In this document: positions 1-5,758 of the stretch, piece by piece
Numbering within the stretch: the stretch's first letter is position 1
Layout of the letters: each line of letters starts with the position of its first letter
NCBI GenBank assembly: GCA_937872165.1
Contig: CALMOR010000178.1
Coordinates: 1,517-7,282 of the forward strand
Direction of reading: 5' to 3'
DNA length: 5,766 nucleotides
DNA from: an uncultured Burkholderiales bacterium
Lineage (GTDB): Bacteria; Pseudomonadota; Gammaproteobacteria; Burkholderiales; Burkholderiaceae_D
Made by a program: the position numbers and the translations under genes
Notes under the pieces: generated by a model
The model's input: the letters and a program-made list of their open reading frames with translations, nothing else
Database searches by the model: none
What the model was told of the DNA's origin: nothing

Positions 1-123
1 GCGGTGCGGCAAGCCGCGAGCGTCCTCGTGCGACGGGGACGACTGTCGGTCACCCGTCGCGGACAGGAGGTCGACGCGCTCGCGGCAGGCGGGCCCATCC
101 GCCTCGGCCGGCCCCGTTCCTGA
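1..123 (+). CDS. 3' end of a DUF3253-like protein (partial)
   Basis: The first plus-strand frame is open from the window edge to a TGA at 121-123 and gives about 40 residues. The visible end has an arginine/alanine-rich helix, then RGRLSVTRRGQEVD, then GPIRL close to the C terminus. From memory this matches the end of DUF3253 proteins: a small winged-helix-like family whose tail reads roughly 'G.l.vtq.G..vD...arGPIRl'. The function of that family is not known to me. The start and most of the protein lie outside the window. The gene is convergent with trmB, with only 16 nt between the two stop codons. The identification rests on a short segment, so it is moderate. The alternative is an unrelated winged-helix protein. 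Confidence 0.55.
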   Translation, partial: AVRQAASVLVRRGRLSVTRRGQEVDALAAGGPIRLGRPRS

Positions 124-139
124 TGCGGCCGACGGAGCG

Positions 140-868
140 TCAGTACCGCCTCAGGAACACGACATCCCAGACCCCGTGTCCCAACCGCTTCCCGCGGGTC
201 TCGAACTTCGTCACCGGCCGGGCGACGAGCGGATTCGTCGGCGTCGCGTAGCCGTCGTCCGCATTGCGCAGCGACGCGTCGCGGCCGAGCACCTCGAGCA
301 TCTGCATCGCGTAGTCCTCCCAGTCGGTCGCGCAATGCAGGAAGCCCCCGGGAGCGAGGCGCGCCGCCAGCGTCGACACGAAGCCGGGCTGGATCAACCG
401 ACGCTTGTTGTGGCGGGCCTTGTGCCACGGATCGGGGAACCAGACGTGGATGCCGGCCAGCGAGGCGGGCGCGACCATCCGCTCGACGACCTCGACCGCG
501 TCGTGCTCGACGATGCGCAGGTTCGTGAGCCCTTCGTCGCCGATCGTCTTCAGCAGCGCCCCGACGCCCGGCGCATGGACCTCGACGCCGATGAAGTCCA
601 CGTCGCGCCGGCCCGCGGCGACGACGGCGGTCGCGGCACCCATGCCGAAGCCGATCTCGAGCACCACCGGTGCCGTCCGACCGAAGAGCTCGGGATACGA
701 CAGCACGCAGTCGCCGAACGGCAGCACGAAGCGGGGACCGAGTTCGTCGCGAGCTCTCTGTTGCGCCGGCGACATCCGGCCGGCACGGGTGACGAAGCTG
801 CGGACGCGGCGCCGGTGGAGCGCCGCGCCCGTGGTCCCGACATCGGCGTCGGGCCCCGGCTCGCTCAA
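140..868 (-). CDS. trmB: tRNA (guanine-N7-)-methyltransferase TrmB
   Basis: SAM-dependent Rossmann-fold enzyme that forms m7G at position 46 in the variable loop of tRNA in the cytoplasm. Translated from the TTG at 868 it is 242 residues, normal for the family. Visible motifs are the SAM-binding EIGFGMG (71-77), VEVH (E96), HDAVEV (D123), FPDPWHKARH (143-153, with D146 and K150), ATDW (D182) and the C-terminal TKFE (220-223). These correspond to the catalytic and SAM residues known in E. coli TrmB, so the enzyme should be active. An ATG at 775 would cut off HRRRVRSFVTRAGR, a segment conserved in Burkholderiales TrmB. No ATG or GTG lies in frame between it and the thiG stop, so I chose the TTG whose bases overlap the thiG stop (TTGA, 4-nt overlap). 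It has little Shine-Dalgarno sequence, which suggests coupling to thiG translation. It is the last gene of the minus-strand cluster. Confidence 0.95.
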   Translation of the reverse strand: MSEPGPDADVGTTGAALHRRRVRSFVTRAGRMSPAQQRARDELGPRFVLPFGDCVLSYPELFGRTAPVVLEIGFGMGAATAVVAAGRRDVDFIGVEVHAPGVGALLKTIGDEGLTNLRIVEHDAVEVVERMVAPASLAGIHVWFPDPWHKARHNKRRLIQPGFVSTLAARLAPGGFLHCATDWEDYAMQMLEVLGRDASLRNADDGYATPTNPLVARPVTKFETRGKRLGHGVWDVVFLRRY

Positions 869-1737
869 GCAGCCGACCCGATCACGCCGGTCGTCGGCGA
901 CGACGGCGAAGCCGAGTACAGCTTCTTCTGCATGCGGCCCGCGCGCCACGCCATGCGGCCCGCTTCGACGCCGCGCTTCATCGCGGCGGCCATCAGCACC
1001 GGGTCGCGGGCCGCGGCGACCGCGGTGTTCATCAGCACGCCGGCACAGCCCATCTCCATCCCGATCGCCGCGTCCGACGCGGTGCCGACGCCCGCATCGA
1101 CCACGACCGGGACCGTCGCCTTCTCGACGATGAGCTGCAGGTTCCACGGGTTGAGGATGCCCATGCCCGAGCCGATCAGCGATGCGAGCGGCATCACCGC
1201 GACGCACCCGATCGTTTCGAGGATGCGGGCCTGGATCGGGTCGTCGCTGCAATAGACCATCACCTCGAAGCCTTCGGCCACCAGCGTCTCGGCGGCCTTC
1301 AGCGTCTCGGGCATGTTGGGGTACAGCGTGTGCGGGTCGCCGAGCACTTCGAGCTTGACCAGCGTGTGATCGACCTCGTCGTACGACAACAGCTCGCGCG
1401 CGAGCCGGAGCGTGCGCACCGCGTCGTCGGCCGTGTAGCAGCCGGCGGTGTTGGGCAGGATCGTGAAGCGCGACGGCGGCAGCACGTCGAGCAGGCTCGG
1501 CGCGTTCGCGTCCTGACCGATGTTGGTCCGCCGGATCGCGACGGTCACGATCTGCGAGCCGCTCGCCTCGACCGCGTCGCGCGTCTGTTCGAAGTCGCGG
1601 TACTTGCCGGTGCCGAGCAGGAGTCGCGACTCGAAGCGATGCGAGCCGACGACGAACGCATCGTCACCCGCAGCGCTGCCGGCCACCACGCCCTCCCGTT
1701 CTGCCATCTCGCGGAAGACCTCGTTGTCGTATCGCAT
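865..1737 (-). CDS. thiG: Thiazole synthase ThiG
   Basis: TIM-barrel enzyme that joins 1-deoxyxylulose 5-phosphate, ThiS thiocarboxylate and dehydroglycine into the thiazole phosphate of thiamine. From the ATG at 1737 it is 290 residues. Visible landmarks are LLLGTGKY (39-46), TILPNTAG (92-99), LVKLEVLGD with K128 as the expected Schiff-base lysine, MPLASLIGSGMGI (182-194), VVVDAGVGTASDAA (212-222), LMNTAV (235-240), and the tail RMQKKLYSASPSSP. The start is well supported: it sits 1 nt after the thiS stop, with a strong GGAGGAGG-type ribosome binding site. About 28 residues before the conserved VGSHRFESRLLLGTGKY are poorly conserved and make the protein somewhat longer than the usual 255-270. 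Its stop overlaps the trmB start. Other thiamine genes (thiC, thiE, thiO/thiH) are not in this window. Confidence 0.97.
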   Translation of the reverse strand: MRYDNEVFREMAEREGVVAGSAAGDDAFVVGSHRFESRLLLGTGKYRDFEQTRDAVEASGSQIVTVAIRRTNIGQDANAPSLLDVLPPSRFTILPNTAGCYTADDAVRTLRLARELLSYDEVDHTLVKLEVLGDPHTLYPNMPETLKAAETLVAEGFEVMVYCSDDPIQARILETIGCVAVMPLASLIGSGMGILNPWNLQLIVEKATVPVVVDAGVGTASDAAIGMEMGCAGVLMNTAVAAARDPVLMAAAMKRGVEAGRMAWRAGRMQKKLYSASPSSPTTGVIGSAA

Positions 1738-1738
1738 C

Positions 1739-1960
1739 TCAACCTCCTCCGACCGCGACCACGATCTCGAGCCGATCCCCATCGACCAGCATCGTGCCCG
1801 CATGCTTGCTGCGCGGAACGATCGCGCCGTTCAATTCCACCGCGATGCGCTTGCCGGTCAGCCCGCGGGCCTCGACCAGCGCGGCGACCGAGTGCGGCGC
1901 CGGGACGCGCTGCGGCTCCCCGTTGACCGTGATGTCGATGGTCGCGCGGCTGCCGTCCAC
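1739..1960 (-). CDS. thiS: Sulfur carrier protein ThiS
   Basis: Small ubiquitin-like sulfur carrier. Its C-terminal glycine is adenylated (by ThiF or a MoeB-type enzyme) and turned into a thiocarboxylate that ThiG uses for thiazole formation. The product is 73 residues, close to the usual 65-70. It shows the family pattern: DITVNGEP near the N terminus, VALVEARGLTGKRIAVELNG-type core, IVPRSKHAGT, then DGDRLEIVVAVGGG ending in the required Gly-Gly. The start is a GTG at 1958-1960. No other in-frame start lies between it and the upstream gene's stop, and a GGAG at 1970-1973 sits 9 nt upstream. It lies 16 nt after the ferritin-like gene and 1 nt before thiG. The last three glycine codons also form the thiG ribosome binding site. 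Confidence 0.95.
   Translation of the reverse strand: MDGSRATIDITVNGEPQRVPAPHSVAALVEARGLTGKRIAVELNGAIVPRSKHAGTMLVDGDRLEIVVAVGGG
1742..1750 (-). promoter_or_regulatory. Shine-Dalgarno for thiG inside thiS codons
   Basis: On the minus strand the last three ThiS codons read GGA GGA GGT, followed by TGA, one G and the thiG ATG. This contains two overlapping GGAGG cores, 8 and 5 nt before the ATG, so it is a near-perfect anti-SD match. It decides the thiG start against the upstream in-frame ATG at 1803 and implies coupled translation of thiS and thiG. Confidence 0.85.
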
Positions 1961-1969
1961 GATCGTCGT

Positions 1970-1973
1970 CTCC
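1970..1973 (-). promoter_or_regulatory. Probable Shine-Dalgarno for thiS
   Basis: GGAG on the minus strand, 9 nt before the GTG at 1960, within the 16-nt gap after the ferritin-like gene's stop codon at 1977-1979. It supports the GTG as the thiS start. The match is short, so confidence is moderate. Confidence 0.55.
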
Positions 1974-1976
1974 GGC

Positions 1977-2843
1977 TCAACGCAACAGGACCTGCCGGAT
2001 CACGAGGCCGATCGGCGACAGCATCGGCTGGATCATCGACGACAGGAAGGCGGGCAGGCGCAGCGGCTTGAGCAGCATGCGGATCGCCTGTCCGGCCGGA
2101 TAGTGATCGCGCACCTTGCGGGCGATGCGGCTCTGCATGGTCGTGAAGCCCTTGCCGTCGCGCCGCTCGTCCGGGTAGCGCGTGCGGTACGCGTACCAGA
2201 GGCCGATCTCGAAGTCGCTGTGGCGCGACTCAACCAACCGGTTCTTGAGCGAGCGCAGCACGCGCAGCCGGCTGTTCTTCTCGCGTGCGTGATAGCGGTC
2301 GAAGAACTGCAGGAAGTGCTTGTAGTGCCGGACCTCGTCGCTGCGGATGTGTTCGACGAGCCGCACCAGCACGGGCTCGTCGGCGAAGTCGCGGATGGCC
2401 TTGTAGGCGGTCGACGTGCCGGTCTCGACGACGCAGCGCGCGGCCATCTCGAGACCGCAGGTGGACTCGTAGCCTTCGGTGCCGCACAGCTTCGAGTACT
2501 CGACGAAGAAGTCGTCGTAGGCGCGCTGCCATTCGAACTCGGGCCACACGGCCTCGACATACGCGCGCAATGCGCGACCGTGCTGGACCTCCTCGGGCTC
2601 CCAGTGCTGCGACAGCCACGCGGCGATGTCCGGCTCGTCCCGGAAGAATTCGGCGAGGTTGCCCGCGTAGGTGTCCGATGCGAACTCGATGAACGAGGCC
2701 GCTCCGAGCAGGAACATCATGTCTTCGCGACCCCTGATCTTCGGCAGCTCGATGGTGTCGAAGGGAATGTCCTCGAGGCGCCACGGCAATCTGCGGGCAA
2801 CGGCGGGCTGCACGGGGGCGTCGGTCCTTGCGTCTGGATTCAT
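1977..2843 (-). CDS. Diiron ferritin-like domain protein
   Basis: Predicted four-helix-bundle diiron protein of unknown function, 288 residues from the ATG at 2843. In order it shows FIEF (E53), EPEEVQHG (E85, H88), CVVETGTSTAY (E140) and SDEVRHYKHF (E170, H173). This E...ExxH...E...ExxH series is the carboxylate/histidine ligand set of ferritin-like and acyl-ACP desaturase-like diiron proteins. Database names for relatives are simply 'ferritin-like domain-containing protein', and a redox or oxygenase role is inference. The C-terminal third is basic and ends in a hydrophobic stretch (PAFLSSMIQPML..IGLVIRQVLL) that might be amphipathic or membrane-associated. The start is uncertain: in-frame ATGs at 2879 and 2915 also exist and none has a clear ribosome binding site. 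I chose 2843 because the conserved part (LPWRLEDIPF) begins soon after it. It is the first gene of the thiS-thiG-trmB cluster. Confidence 0.82.
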   Translation of the reverse strand: MNPDARTDAPVQPAVARRLPWRLEDIPFDTIELPKIRGREDMMFLLGAASFIEFASDTYAGNLAEFFRDEPDIAAWLSQHWEPEEVQHGRALRAYVEAVWPEFEWQRAYDDFFVEYSKLCGTEGYESTCGLEMAARCVVETGTSTAYKAIRDFADEPVLVRLVEHIRSDEVRHYKHFLQFFDRYHAREKNSRLRVLRSLKNRLVESRHSDFEIGLWYAYRTRYPDERRDGKGFTTMQSRIARKVRDHYPAGQAIRMLLKPLRLPAFLSSMIQPMLSPIGLVIRQVLLR

Positions 2844-3070
2844 GGGGGCGGATGCGTTCGGCCGGCAGTACGCGGGCATGCGCGCGGGCCGCAGTCGGAG
2901 ATCGATGGCCGCCATTGTGACCGATCCGGCGCGAGCCCGTTCGTACGGCGGCGTCGCGGCGATGGATGACTGCCTACGGCGTAATAAACTCGGGCCTCGA
3001 TCCCAGCAGCCCGACCGTGATGACCCCAGCAGCAATCGCGAAGCCCGTATGCTCGTCCGGTGCGAACGGG
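2844..3070. promoter_or_regulatory. Divergent intergenic region with AT-rich island
   Basis: This stretch separates the minus-strand ferritin-like/thi cluster from the plus-strand phospholipase gene, so promoters for both are expected here. The only AT-rich island is at 2981-2989 (GTAATAAAC). Its TAATAA at 2982-2987 could be a plus-strand -10 box, but no good -35 box lies 16-18 nt upstream. The minus-strand reading TATTAC also lacks a good -35 partner. No TPP riboswitch-like sequence (such as CTGAGA with its partner elements) was recognised ahead of the minus-strand cluster. Codons in the phospholipase frame between 2966 and 3070 use more A/T third positions than the gene body, which supports a non-coding reading. 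Confidence 0.4.
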
Positions 3071-4684
3071 TTGGTCTCCGTTCGCGTCCTGGTTCGCGTC
3101 TTCATCGGCATCGTCGTGGCGGCCGCCGTCGCGTCGACGACCGGCTGTTCGACGGCGCCAAAGAACACCGACCGCGTGGCATCCACCGCGATCGTCGACG
3201 ACGGCAGCACCGTGCTCCAGCGCGTCGCCGCCGCGTCGCTGCCGTCGGTCCGGTCGAAGGCCGACGGTGCGTACGGCGACGAGACCTCGGGATTCCAGCT
3301 GATCTCCGCCGGCGAGGAAGCGTTCGCCACGCTCTACACGCTGATCACGCGTGCCGAGCGCTCGCTCGACCTGCAGTACTACATCGTGCGCGACGACCCC
3401 TACGCACGCACCTTGCTGCGCGCCGCGCGCGAGGCCGCGGGCCGCGGCGTCCGGGTCCGTCTCCTGATCGACGACTTCTACACGACCGGGCTCGACGACC
3501 GCATCGCCTGGTACGCGGCGCATCCCAACATCGAGGTCCGCGTCTTCAATCCGTTCTTCGGCGGACGACGGCTGTTCGCGACCCGGCTGCTCGCGTCGAT
3601 CACCGACATCGACCGCATCAACCGGCGCATGCACAACAAGCTCTTCGTCGCCGACAACGCGTTCGCGGTCACCGGCGGACGCAACGTCGGCGCCGAGTAC
3701 TACCAGCACTCCGACCGCACCAACTTCCTCGATCTCGACATGCTCGCGGCCGGTCCGATCGTGAAGGACCTCTCGGACACCTTCGATCGTTACTGGAACA
3801 GCGGCCTCGCCTATCCGATCGACGACTTCTCGAAGGCCGACGCCACGCTCGACACGGTCGACCGGCGCGCGCTGACGGACCCCGCCGACCCGGTCGTCGC
3901 CGCCACCGGCGAAGCGCGCGAACTCGGCATGCGCCTGGCGCGGAAGATCGACTCGGGACGGCTCCCGCTGGATCTGTCGCCCGCGGAACTGATCGCCGAT
4001 CGCCCGTCGAAGATCCGCCGGACGCGGCCGAAACTCGGACCCGACGGCCTGATATCGGGCGAGACCATCGCGAGCGACGTGCTGTCGATCGTGAGAGGCG
4101 CCAAGAGCGACGTCGTCATCGTGTCGCCGTACTTCGTGCCCGGCGAACGAGGCACCGAGGCGCTGCGGACGCTGGTCCGTGCAGGCGTGCACGTGCGCGT
4201 GCTGACCAACTCGCTCGCCGCGACCGACGCGGCGATCGTCCACATCGGCTATTCGAGATACCGGAAGGCGCTGATCGAGGCCGGTGTCGACATCTGGGAG
4301 CTGAGGCCCGATCCCGGCGAGGACGGCGTCAAGCTGAGCGCGCTCGGCTCGTCGAAGGCGAGCCTGCATGCGAAGGCGTTGGTCGTCGATCGCGGGACGC
4401 TCTTCGTCGGCTCGTTCAACGTCGACCAGCGTTCGTCGTTCGAGAACACCGAGATGGGTCTCGAGATCGACAGCGCGGCGCTGTGCGAGCAGGTGCTCGG
4501 CGTGCTGAGCGATCGTGGGCCGCAGAGCGCCTATCGCGTGACGCTCGCCCGCGACGGCAGCCTGCAATGGACGACGACGACCGACGGCGTCGTGCAGGTG
4601 TTCCACGACGAGCCGGGCGCGAGCACCGCGCTGAAGCTGACCTTGCGTCTGCTCGCGCCGTTCGCGCCCGAACAGACGCTCTGA
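3071..4684 (+). CDS. ClsC-like phospholipase D family lipoprotein (cardiolipin synthase type)
   Basis: Two-domain phospholipase D superfamily protein, 537 residues from the TTG at 3071. Both HKD motifs are intact: HNKLFVAD with trailing GG (H188, K190, D195) and HAKALVVD with trailing G (H433, K435, D440). Other landmarks are LDLQYYIVRDD (100-110), GVRVRLLIDD (126-135), SPYFVP (352-357) and TNSLAATDAAIVHIGYSRY (379-397). From memory these follow E. coli ClsC (YmdC) closely along the whole length. ClsC makes cardiolipin from phosphatidylglycerol and phosphatidylethanolamine, so membrane phospholipid synthesis is the likely role. Another phosphatidyl transfer or hydrolysis is possible. The N terminus has a basic, then hydrophobic segment ending STTGC (C26), a weak lipobox. 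I prefer the TTG because it gives a normal-length signal peptide. In-frame ATGs at 3020 and 2966 are alternatives. The gene is divergent from the thi cluster. Confidence 0.88.
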   Translation: MVSVRVLVRVFIGIVVAAAVASTTGCSTAPKNTDRVASTAIVDDGSTVLQRVAAASLPSVRSKADGAYGDETSGFQLISAGEEAFATLYTLITRAERSLDLQYYIVRDDPYARTLLRAAREAAGRGVRVRLLIDDFYTTGLDDRIAWYAAHPNIEVRVFNPFFGGRRLFATRLLASITDIDRINRRMHNKLFVADNAFAVTGGRNVGAEYYQHSDRTNFLDLDMLAAGPIVKDLSDTFDRYWNSGLAYPIDDFSKADATLDTVDRRALTDPADPVVAATGEARELGMRLARKIDSGRLPLDLSPAELIADRPSKIRRTRPKLGPDGLISGETIASDVLSIVRGAKSDVVIVSPYFVPGERGTEALRTLVRAGVHVRVLTNSLAATDAAIVHIGYSRYRKALIEAGVDIWELRPDPGEDGVKLSALGSSKASLHAKALVVDRGTLFVGSFNVDQRSSFENTEMGLEIDSAALCEQVLGVLSDRGPQSAYRVTLARDGSLQWTTTTDGVVQVFHDEPGASTALKLTLRLLAPFAPEQTL

Positions 4685-4721
4685 CCGCGAGGTCGCCCGA
4701 AGCCAGGACGGCGTCGTCCCT

Positions 4722-4747
4722 TCGCCGACGAGGGCAACGGTCGGCGA
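4722..4747. repeat. 8-bp inverted repeat, 10-nt loop
   Basis: TCGCCGAC at 4722-4729 pairs perfectly with GTCGGCGA at 4740-4747 across a 10-nt loop, 38 nt after the phospholipase stop codon. It could be part of a transcript end for that gene, but no T-run follows on the plus strand, so it is not a classic intrinsic terminator. Confidence 0.45.
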
Positions 4748-4762
4748 CCGACGCGCGCGCTT

Positions 4763-4774
4763 TCGCGATCGCGA
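4763..4774. repeat. 12-bp perfect palindrome TCGCGATCGCGA
   Basis: A perfect 12-bp self-complementary sequence, 86 nt before the chosen hydrolase start, with its last A forming the first base of the alternative ATG at 4774. It may be an operator for a dimeric regulator or a chance product of GC-rich sequence. There is nothing in the window to identify a regulator. Confidence 0.4.
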
Positions 4775-4851
4775 TGCAATCGACATCCGCATCGACGCCT
4801 TCTTCGATCCCGAGCCGCCTCGTCGATGCGCAGGAGACGGCGCAAGCCCAC

Positions 4852-4856
4852 GAGGA
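4852..4856 (+). promoter_or_regulatory. Shine-Dalgarno for the alpha/beta hydrolase
   Basis: GAGGA ends 4 nt before the ATG at 4861. This decides the start in favour of 4861 rather than the upstream ATG at 4774, which lacks a comparable site. Confidence 0.7.
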
Positions 4857-4860
4857 CAAG

Positions 4861-5697
4861 ATGCCCTATCTCGACGCCGGTACCGCGCGCAACGGCAGGC
4901 CGGTACAGCTCTACTACGAAGACATCGGCACCGGAAAGCCGATCGTCCTGATCCACGGATGGCCGCTCGATCATTCGAGCTGGGCCTATCAGATCGCGGC
5001 CCTCAATCGGCAGGGATATCGCGTCGTCGCCTACGACCGCCGCGGCTTCGGCAAGTCGTCGCAACCAGCGGATGGTTACGACTACGACACCTTCGCCGAC
5101 GACCTCAAGGCGGTTCTCGACGAGACCGATGTGCAGGACGCGACGCTGGTCGGCTTCTCGATGGGAGGCGGCGAAGTGGCGCGCTACATGTCGCGCCACC
5201 GCGGGTCGCGTATCGGTCGCGTCGCCTTCGTCCGCGCGGTGACGCCGTTCATGCGCGAGCGGGACGACAACCCGGACGGCGTCGATCGCTCGGTGTTCGA
5301 CGAGATCGTCGAGAACCTCGAGAAGGACCGGCCCGACTTCCTGAACACGTTCGGCAAGCAGTTCTTCGGCGTCGGAATGCTGAGTCACCCGGTCAGCGAG
5401 GCGACGTTGCAGTGGAGCCTGGGCCTCGCGCTGCAGGCCTCGCACCAGGCCACGGTCGACTGCGTCCGCGCGTTCAGCGAGACCGACTTCCGCCAGGACC
5501 TGAAGGCGATCTCGGTCCCGACGCTGATCATCCACGGCGACAACGACGAAACGGTGCCGATCAAGGCGTCCGGGCAGCGGACGGCCGAAGCGCTGCCGCA
5601 TGCGAACTTCCAGGTCTACGAGGGCGCGCCGCACGGCCTCTTCGTGACGGAGAAGGACCGCCTGACCGCCGATCTCGTCGCGTTCGCCGGCGGCTAG
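4861..5697 (+). CDS. Alpha/beta hydrolase, non-heme haloperoxidase/arylesterase type
   Basis: Cofactor-free alpha/beta-hydrolase-fold enzyme of 278 residues, the usual length for the non-heme chloroperoxidase/arylesterase group. Features in order are the oxyanion-hole segment LIHGWPLDHSSW (30-41), VVAYDRRGFGKSS (55-67), nucleophile elbow GFSMGG (Ser100), HGDNDETVP (Asp229) and GAPHGL (His258). The Ser-Asp and Asp-His spacings (129 and 29 residues) fit the triad of this group. Members hydrolyse esters and can show perhydrolase/bromination activity with organic acids and peroxide in vitro. The natural substrate is usually unknown, and it cannot be read from this sequence. No signal peptide is seen from this start, so it is probably cytoplasmic. 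It lies 176 nt downstream of the phospholipase gene on the same strand and is probably not tightly coupled to it. Confidence 0.93.
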   Translation: MPYLDAGTARNGRPVQLYYEDIGTGKPIVLIHGWPLDHSSWAYQIAALNRQGYRVVAYDRRGFGKSSQPADGYDYDTFADDLKAVLDETDVQDATLVGFSMGGGEVARYMSRHRGSRIGRVAFVRAVTPFMRERDDNPDGVDRSVFDEIVENLEKDRPDFLNTFGKQFFGVGMLSHPVSEATLQWSLGLALQASHQATVDCVRAFSETDFRQDLKAISVPTLIIHGDNDETVPIKASGQRTAEALPHANFQVYEGAPHGLFVTEKDRLTADLVAFAGG

Positions 5698-5738
5698 CGA
5701 CGCGGCCGCGGGCGATCGTGCGGCAGCGGAAGCGGGGG

Positions 5739-5758
5739 GCGCCGCAGGGGGGCGGCGC
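5739..5758. other. GC-only hairpin after the hydrolase gene
   Basis: GCGCCGC (5739-5745) can pair with GCGGCGC (5752-5758) over a 6-nt loop, 41 nt after the hydrolase stop. It has no T-run before the window ends and lies in sequence that is almost all G and C, where such stems arise easily. It might contribute to transcript termination, but this is weak. Confidence 0.25.

Larger units (their letters stand above)
4685..4860. other. 176-nt gap between phospholipase and hydrolase genes
   Basis: No convincing gene is seen here. It contains an inverted repeat (4722-4747), a 12-bp palindrome (4763-4774) and the hydrolase ribosome binding site. An in-frame ATG at 4774 could extend the downstream hydrolase by 29 residues of low-complexity Ser/Thr/Ala-rich sequence, which is not typical of its family. 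The gap length suggests that the hydrolase has its own promoter, although no clear -35/-10 pair was found. Confidence 0.45.

Noticed and set aside
104..132. 7-bp inverted repeat (TCGGCCG / CGGCCGA) between the DUF3253-like gene end and trmB
   Set aside because: It has a 15-nt loop, no T-run on either strand, overlaps coding sequence, and is made only of common GC-rich words, so it does not support a terminator call.
869..1252. Upstream in-frame extension of trmB through thiG
   Set aside because: It would overlap most of the ThiG catalytic C terminus and reads as low-complexity Arg/Gly/Asp sequence. TrmB homology begins only near HRRRVRSF.
2844..3000. Possible TPP riboswitch ahead of the thi-containing cluster
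   Set aside because: I looked on the minus strand for the conserved thi-box elements and saw none. The first gene of the cluster is also not itself a thiamine gene.
2840..4792. Very long minus-strand open frame (650 codons) opposite the phospholipase gene
   Set aside because: Its translation is arginine/alanine/valine-rich without any recognisable domain. The plus strand carries two intact HKD motifs over the same stretch. Long antisense frames are normal in GC-rich DNA.
2671..4860. Plus-strand open frame running in front of, and joined to, the alpha/beta hydrolase
   Set aside because: The upstream part is arginine-rich shadow sequence across the ferritin-like and phospholipase genes. The hydrolase family begins near MPYLDAGT, and the ribosome binding site is just before 4861.
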